A stretch of DNA of 64,000 bases from Bacteroidota bacterium. GTDB taxonomy: Bacteria > Bacteroidota > Ignavibacteria > Kapaibacteriales > UBA2268. Where the stretch lies: positions 310,001 to 374,000 of the forward strand of contig SCSM01000011.1 in NCBI GenBank assembly GCA_004322215.1. The letters run 5' to 3'. This document shows positions 56,526 through 61,744 of this stretch, piece after piece. The notes beneath the pieces are model-generated. The model had not been told where the DNA came from, searched no databases, and was given only the letters and a program-made list of their open reading frames with translations. The number at the start of each line of letters is the position of its first letter. Position 1 is the first letter of the stretch. A program made the position numbers and the translations under genes.

Positions 56526-56909
56526 ATGGATAACAATGAGAAAATAGGAATTGAAGAAAGAAGTTTCAAGTTTGCACTCGAAATTGTTAATTTATATAAG
56601 GAATTAAAAAATCTTAATGAATTTGTTATATCAAAACAACTATTAAGAGCCGGAACAAGCATAGGAGCTAATGTCTCTGAAGCTCAAGCTGCTCAAACTA
56701 AGAAAGATTTTATCACAAAAATGACTATTGCCTCAAAAGAGGCAAGAGAAACAAGATATTGGCTGCAATTATTACAGCAAAGTAAATTAGTTGGGATAAA
56801 TTTTAATAATTATTTGATTGAAATCAAAAATATAATCAATATTCTAACTAAAATTGTAAAAACTTCAGTCCATAATTTAAACGTTGAAATAAAATCACTT
56901 AAAACTTAA
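56526..56909 (+). CDS. Four-helix-bundle (S23/IVS-type) protein inside an inverted repeat
   Basis: The 127-residue product, IEERSFKFALEIVNLYKEL, LRAGTSIGANVSEAQAAQTKKDFI and KEARETRYWLQLL, belongs to the family of proteins encoded by 23S rRNA intervening sequences and by stand-alone loci in many Bacteroidota. The function is unclear; related bundles include Avd of diversity-generating retroelements. The ORF track starts at a TTG (56520); the ATG at 56526 is preferred. The stop codon lies inside the right inverted arm. The insert interrupts a cluster in which the acyl-CoA dehydrogenase would otherwise be next to the mutase genes. Confidence 0.88.
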   Translation: MDNNEKIGIEERSFKFALEIVNLYKELKNLNEFVISKQLLRAGTSIGANVSEAQAAQTKKDFITKMTIASKEARETRYWLQLLQQSKLVGINFNNYLIEIKNIINILTKIVKTSVHNLNVEIKSLKT

Positions 56910-56930
56910 CACTCAACACTTAACACTTTA
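56903..56930 (-). repeat. Right inverted arm of the four-helix-bundle element
   Basis: Reverse complement of the left arm with four mismatches, including aacttaacact as the best-conserved 11 bases. It overlaps the last codons of the four-helix-bundle gene. Confidence 0.75.
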
Positions 56931-56964
56931 ATCTTAATTAATGAATGAATATTGAGGAGAAAAA

Positions 56965-57336
56965 ATGAAGATATTGTTAGGGAAACCCGGATTGGATGGG
57001 CATGATGTCGGAGTTAAGGTACTTGCCCATGCCCTGGTTGATGAAGGATTTGATGTAGTTTATACAGGATTGCGAAAAACAATAGAGCAGATTGTAGATA
57101 TAGCAATTAATGTCAAAGCTGATGTTATTGGTCTGTCAATTTTATCGGGAACACACATAGTTCTGTGTCAGCAATTGAAGGATGAGTTAAATAAAAGAGA
57201 TATGACAATTCCATGGATTGTCGGAGGCAACATACCCGATGAGGATGTTGAGAATATCAAAGCAATTGGAGCTGATGCGGCTTTTCCTACAGGAACAAGT
57301 ATTGAGTCAGTCATAAATTATTTTAAGAAATTATAA
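56965..57336 (+). CDS. B12-binding subunit of methylmalonyl-CoA-type mutase
   Basis: This 123-residue cobalamin-binding domain has the DxHxxG motif GLDGHDVGVKVLAHAL, with the His that ligates cobalt from below, followed by GLSILSGTH and the glycine-rich loop VGGNIPDEDVE. In split mutases, as in many archaea and some bacteria, it forms a heterodimer with the large catalytic subunit. That subunit is encoded at 58196, but a Phd/ParE module now lies between. The gene has an AGGAG ribosome-binding site (57-base gap from the right inverted arm). Confidence 0.95.
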   Translation: MKILLGKPGLDGHDVGVKVLAHALVDEGFDVVYTGLRKTIEQIVDIAINVKADVIGLSILSGTHIVLCQQLKDELNKRDMTIPWIVGGNIPDEDVENIKAIGADAAFPTGTSIESVINYFKKL

Positions 57337-57405
57337 TTTAATTTTCGTTCTGCTGTTAAGAATGTTCAATAATTGTTTTTATAATTTCAAAAATAATTTG
57401 CAATT

Positions 57406-57432
57406 GACCTAAATTATGACTAAATTTAGGTC
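57406..57432. promoter_or_regulatory. Perfect 10-bp inverted repeat upstream of phd/parE (possible operator)
   Basis: The arms gacctaaatt and aatttaggtc are perfect and separated by seven bases. The site ends 30 bases before the antitoxin ATG. Phd/YefM proteins bind such palindromes to repress their own operon. No T run follows, so it is less likely to be a terminator. Confidence 0.6.
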
Positions 57433-57462
57433 GTTATTATTATATATTGTAAGGATAATAAA

Positions 57463-57747
57463 ATGATACCTAGCGAAGCAATAAAACCTATTAGCTATTT
57501 CAAAACACATGCTTCTGAAATTATTCGTGATGTTTCGAATAGCCGGAAAACGATGATAATTACTCAGAACGGGGAAGCAAAAGCTATTCTCCAGGATATT
57601 AAATTATATGAACAAACCCAGGATAGTCTTGCTTTACTTAAAATTTTGGCTTTAAGCAGTAAAAGTTTAAATGATGGCAAGGTAAAACCAATTAAAGATG
57701 CTTTTCACGATATAAAAGAAAAAATCAAGCGACTCAATGGCAAATGA
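57463..57747 (+). CDS. Phd/YefM-family antitoxin
   Basis: The 94-residue product begins IKPISYFKTHASEIIRDVSNSRKTMIITQNGEAKAIL, the DNA-binding fold of the Phd/YefM family, and ends with a helix that would clamp the toxin (FHDIKEKIKRLNGK). Its stop overlaps the toxin start by four bases, the normal arrangement of such operons. A perfect palindrome lies just upstream, and AAGGA lies seven bases before the ATG. It is inserted between the mutase subunit genes. Confidence 0.9.
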   Translation: MIPSEAIKPISYFKTHASEIIRDVSNSRKTMIITQNGEAKAILQDIKLYEQTQDSLALLKILALSSKSLNDGKVKPIKDAFHDIKEKIKRLNGK

Positions 57748-58067
57748 CTTACAAGATTTTCATAATAAACGATGCTGAAGAAGATATCCTTGAGATTTAT
57801 AATTATGTAGCTAATAGTGACTCCCATGCAAAAGCATTAAGACTTTTATCTGAAATCGAAAAAAAATGTAAAAGTCTTAGTGATGTACCTGAACGAGGTA
57901 ATTACCCACCTGAACTTGAGAGAATTGGAATTCATGATTTCAGGGAAATTCATTATAAACCTTATAGAATCATTTACCGGGTAATTAAATCTTCAGTATA
58001 TATTCATTGCATATTAGACGGTCGTCGCAATCTAAATGAATTATTAGAAAACAGATTATTGAGATAA
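57744..58067 (+). CDS. ParE/RelE-superfamily toxin
   Basis: The 107-residue protein has the RelE/ParE fold signature: ININDAEEDILEIYNYV-like N terminus (KIFIINDAEEDILEIYNYV), PERGNYPPELERIG, and FREIHYKPYRIIYRVIKSSVYIHCILDGRRN. The second part matches the ParE-like beta sheet that carries the active basic residues. It is coupled to the antitoxin by ATGA overlap. Whether it targets mRNA or gyrase is not decided by sequence. Confidence 0.9.
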   Translation: MTYKIFIINDAEEDILEIYNYVANSDSHAKALRLLSEIEKKCKSLSDVPERGNYPPELERIGIHDFREIHYKPYRIIYRVIKSSVYIHCILDGRRNLNELLENRLLR

Positions 58068-58195
58068 AAGTATTATTTCTAAAGAGCTATCTGATATTAT
58101 TTTAAAAGTAAAATATTTAGACAAATTTCTAAATTTATATAAAAATGAATTTGATTAATTTTGTTATAATTTTTTATTAACGTATCTTCAATTAA

Positions 58196-59791
58196 ATGAT
58201 GAATGACAAAGATGTTTATTGGGAATCTGGTTTAAAAATTAATCCTCTATATACAAAAGAGGATTTAGAAAAAAATGTTCCGGAAACTGATATTGGATTA
58301 CCGGGTGAATATCCTTTTACGAGAGGTATTCACAAATTAATGTACAGGAAACAGCCATTTACAATCAGGCAGTATGCAGGATTCGGCACACCGGAGGAGA
58401 CCCACGAAAGATTTCTATACTTAATTAAAAACGGACAGACTGGCTTAAATGTTGCTTTTGATCTACCCACACAAACGGGATTTGATTCTGATGACAGCTG
58501 TGCAATCGGAGAAGTCGGACGTGTAGGAATGGCAGTTGACACACTTGCCGATTTCGAAACAGTATTCAAAGATATTGATTTGGATAAAATCACAGTTTCT
58601 TTAACTATCAACGGCTCTGCTATTGTTCTTGTTGCAATGTATCTGGCAATGGCACAGAAATATGGATTTGATATTAAAAATCTGAGAGGAACAGCACAGA
58701 ATGATATATTGAAGGAATTTATCGGACGAGGAACCTGGATTTTTCCCGTTCCTGAGTCGGTGAAATTAGTTGTAGATGTTATTGAATATTGTGCGAAGGA
58801 AGTTCCTAAATACAGTCCGGTCAGTGTTTGCGGCTATCATATTCGGGAATCGGGTGCCAATCCGGTACAGGAGATGGCTTATGCTTTCTGCATTGCTAAA
58901 GCATACATCAATGAAACACTAAAGCGTGGAATAACTATTGATGAATTTGCACCGCGATTATCCTTCAACTTCGATATACACGGAAATTTCTTCGAACAAA
59001 TAGCAAAATTCAGGGGCAGCCGCCGGCTCTGGGCAAAAATAATTAAAGAAGAATACAAGGCAAAAGATGATTCATCCTGCTGGATGAGAATGATTGCAGG
59101 TGGCGGCGGCGGTGGCTTAACAAAAGAGCAACCTGAAAACAATATTATAAGAAGTGCATATTATGCTCTCATCAGTGCATTGTCAGGAACACAAACAATG
59201 GCTTTATGCTCTTATGACGAAGCATATACTATACCTACTGAAAAAGCAGCCGAGATTTCTCTAAGAACAATGCAGATACTTCTTTATGAAATGGGAATCT
59301 GTGATACTGTTGACCCATTGGGCGGCTCTTATTATATTGAGACAATGTCAACAGAGATGGAGAAAGCAATTAAGGAAAAAATGTCTGAAGTTGAAGCACA
59401 GGGTGATATAATCGAAGCAATTGCTTCAGGTAAAGTACAGGAAGCGATTTCAAAACAGGCTTATCAAAGAGAAAAGGATATACAGGAAGGCAGAGTAAAA
59501 AAAGTAGGTGTTAATATTTTCAAAAAAGAAGAAAAAGTCAGAACAGTCGAGTTCCATCCTTATCACGAAGAGAATGCTAAAAAGCAAGTTGCAAACCTTA
59601 ACAAAATAAAACAAGAAAGAGACAATCAAAAAGTTATTGAATATCTCGCTCAAATTAAGAAGGATGCTCAGAATAATCTAAATCTAATGCCTTCGGTTAT
59701 TGAAGCTGTCAAGGTTTATGCTACTGTAGGCGAAATAACGAATGCCATAAAAGAAGTTTACGGGGAATATGAGGAGAAGATTTATTTTTAA
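58196..59791 (+). CDS. Large (catalytic) subunit of methylmalonyl-CoA-type mutase
   Basis: The 531-residue TIM-barrel subunit lacks the B12 domain, which is encoded at 56965. Family motifs include FTIRQYAGFGTPEETHERF, GQTGLNVAFDLPTQTGFDSD, NDILKEFIGRGTWIFPVP and APRLSFNFDIHGNFFEQIAKFRGSRRLW. Tyr60 and Arg178 align with Tyr89 and Arg207 of methylmalonyl-CoA mutase, not with the Phe/Gln of isobutyryl-CoA mutase. A dicarboxylic acyl-CoA is therefore the likely substrate (methylmalonyl-, perhaps ethylmalonyl-CoA). The chaperone MeaB is not in the window. Confidence 0.94.
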   Translation: MMNDKDVYWESGLKINPLYTKEDLEKNVPETDIGLPGEYPFTRGIHKLMYRKQPFTIRQYAGFGTPEETHERFLYLIKNGQTGLNVAFDLPTQTGFDSDDSCAIGEVGRVGMAVDTLADFETVFKDIDLDKITVSLTINGSAIVLVAMYLAMAQKYGFDIKNLRGTAQNDILKEFIGRGTWIFPVPESVKLVVDVIEYCAKEVPKYSPVSVCGYHIRESGANPVQEMAYAFCIAKAYINETLKRGITIDEFAPRLSFNFDIHGNFFEQIAKFRGSRRLWAKIIKEEYKAKDDSSCWMRMIAGGGGGGLTKEQPENNIIRSAYYALISALSGTQTMALCSYDEAYTIPTEKAAEISLRTMQILLYEMGICDTVDPLGGSYYIETMSTEMEKAIKEKMSEVEAQGDIIEAIASGKVQEAISKQAYQREKDIQEGRVKKVGVNIFKKEEKVRTVEFHPYHEENAKKQVANLNKIKQERDNQKVIEYLAQIKKDAQNNLNLMPSVIEAVKVYATVGEITNAIKEVYGEYEEKIYF

Positions 59792-59803
59792 ATAAAAATT
59801 GAA

Positions 59804-60136
59804 TTATTGTATTTCTTCTTGATGTATTTCAATTCCTGTCCTTTTTATTTCTTCTATAAATGGGTCACTTTCTATAAAATAATCGGTAGGAAAAGGATGA
59901 GTTTCAATATCTGGATAGTTTATATTTATTCTTGAATATTGCTTTATATTATCGAATGTATTAAGTGTAAAATTATCGGATACAAGCATAATATCTATAT
60001 CCGACCACTCATTCATCTCATCTCTGGCAGCCGAACCGAACATTATCGTCTTTTTTATATATAAGCCGATAGATTTGCAATCTCTCAAAAAGCTTTTTAC
60101 TTGTTCTATAGCTTGTTCTCTTGTTGTCACAACCAT
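59804..60136 (-). CDS. MNT-type nucleotidyltransferase (copy 2, opposite strand)
   Basis: The 110-residue protein has FGSAARDEMNEWSDIDIMLV and DIETHPFPTDYFIESDPFIEEI, collinear with the copy at 54905. It lacks the Arg-Gly after GSxA (ARD instead of ARG) but keeps the DxD. It is encoded against the direction of the surrounding cluster between the mutase and CoA-transferase genes, and only 12 bases from the mutase stop. No HEPN partner is adjacent. Confidence 0.85.
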   Translation of the reverse strand: MVVTTREQAIEQVKSFLRDCKSIGLYIKKTIMFGSAARDEMNEWSDIDIMLVSDNFTLNTFDNIKQYSRININYPDIETHPFPTDYFIESDPFIEEIKRTGIEIHQEEIQ

Positions 60137-60282
60137 ATTTCATATTAATTAATTATCATTACAAAAATATAAAATTTGATAATTATTATATTCAGTTAAT
60201 TCTCTTATTTTATTTACTTTCCTTATATTTGTTAACTTATGCTTTGTTGGTTGTTAGGTAATATTTAATATAAAATAAACAG

Positions 60283-61470
60283 ATGGAAGCAAAAACTGTT
60301 TTATCATTAGAACAAGCACTGGCATTGCCATACACAACACAGAGGTTTGTTCATCTCGGATGGCGGGTAATTCGGCTCGAATCAACAGCGGGCGGTGGTG
60401 ACCCTAACAGGTATATTGGCTCTGACACTGGCATCAAAGACCTTCACTCATATTTTATTGCTCCGAATATCGGGAAAGAAGCGATTACTATCAACCTCAA
60501 ATTGAAAGAAGGGCAGGAACTTCTTAAAAAAGTAATTAAAGAATTGAAAGTTGATATTTTTCTATGCAATACACTTCCAATCCGTTATAAACAGCTTGGA
60601 ATTGACTTTGAAAATTTGAAGGAAGCAAATCCGAATCTAATATGGTGCGGCATTTCGGCATTAGGACCTGATAATCCGGATGTTGCAGGTTATGACCCTG
60701 CTTTGCAGGCGATGCTCGGCTGTATGCATCTTACAGGTGAACCTGACAGAGACCCCATGCTATGTGGAATTCCATTGATTGACCTGAAAGCAGGTGATGA
60801 AGCATTTACCCAAGTTTTATTAGCATTATTAGAACAAAAGGAAAAATCAGGGGGAAGGGAAATCTTTATTTCAATGGCTCAATGTTTTACATCATGGCTA
60901 ATCACAGCATTGCCTGAACTTGTGTTCAATCCTGAAGAGACATTCAGGTTTACACGAAGCGGAAATGAACATAGGAGCTTTATCCCATGCAATTGTTATC
61001 AAACAAAGGATGGTTATGTTTATCTTGCAATTGGGAATGACATTCAATGGGAAAAACTGACAAAAATTAAAGGATTCGAACATATTACAAAACTCGAAAG
61101 GATAACAAATGCAGGGCGAATGGTAGATAAAAATAATATTTATGATGACATCCGTAAAGGGACGAAATTGTACACCACTATTGAATTTATTAAAATCTGT
61201 ATTGAGAACGGGCTTGCTGTCGCTCCAGTAAATACTATACCTGATGTTGCTAACCTTGAATTTGTCAGGAAAAATATGCTCAAAACAAATCTACCTTCGG
61301 GAGAAACTGTAGAATTATTTCCTGCATCAATGAATACCGATTTCCTAAATCAAAGAGAAATGAATCTCGATATTGCACCAAGACTTGGTGAACATAATGA
61401 AAGAATCTTCAAGGAAATAGGATTGAGTAGTGAAGATATAGAGAAATTGAAGAAAGAAAATATTATATAA
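60283..61470 (+). CDS. CaiB/BaiF (class III) CoA-transferase
   Basis: The 395-residue protein follows the family layout: LEQALALPYTTQRFVHLGWRVIRLES, the CoA-site FLCNTLPIRYKQLGID, PDNPDVAGYDPALQAMLG and the catalytic Asp in IPLIDLKAGDEAFTQVLLALLEQ (about residue 167). These enzymes move CoA between carboxylic acids through Asp-anhydride intermediates. In this cluster it would activate the starting acid or swap CoA between pathway intermediates. The substrate is unassigned. Confidence 0.93.
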   Translation: MEAKTVLSLEQALALPYTTQRFVHLGWRVIRLESTAGGGDPNRYIGSDTGIKDLHSYFIAPNIGKEAITINLKLKEGQELLKKVIKELKVDIFLCNTLPIRYKQLGIDFENLKEANPNLIWCGISALGPDNPDVAGYDPALQAMLGCMHLTGEPDRDPMLCGIPLIDLKAGDEAFTQVLLALLEQKEKSGGREIFISMAQCFTSWLITALPELVFNPEETFRFTRSGNEHRSFIPCNCYQTKDGYVYLAIGNDIQWEKLTKIKGFEHITKLERITNAGRMVDKNNIYDDIRKGTKLYTTIEFIKICIENGLAVAPVNTIPDVANLEFVRKNMLKTNLPSGETVELFPASMNTDFLNQREMNLDIAPRLGEHNERIFKEIGLSSEDIEKLKKENII

Positions 61471-61525
61471 ATTTTGAATGATGAATTGATTAGATTTTAG
61501 ATCACAGATAGGAATAAATATTGTG

Positions 61526-61647
61526 GAATCACGTAGTGATTCAATGTTTGTAATTGCAAGAATAACGACTAACATGAATCTCGTAGAGATTTAACGTTAA
61601 TTGGCTGATTTATCGTATATACTTTCAATTCTTACGGAATTGTAAGA
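61526..61647. repeat. Three short hairpins at about 52-base spacing
   Basis: Hairpin 1 (61526-61542) is gaatcac/gtgattc with loop gta. Hairpin 2 (61577-61591) is aatctc/gagatt with the same gta loop. Hairpin 3 (61630-61647) is tcttac/gtaaga with a longer loop. Stem starts are 51 and 53 bases apart, suggesting a degenerate tandem unit. Confidence 0.6.
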
Positions 61648-61744
61648 GGTTTCAGTTTGATAGTAGTTACAAACATATAATTTCTACGAATTTAATTTTT
61701 CACTAATTGAAAATTGTAAAATTGAAAATTTCTTAATATGATAT

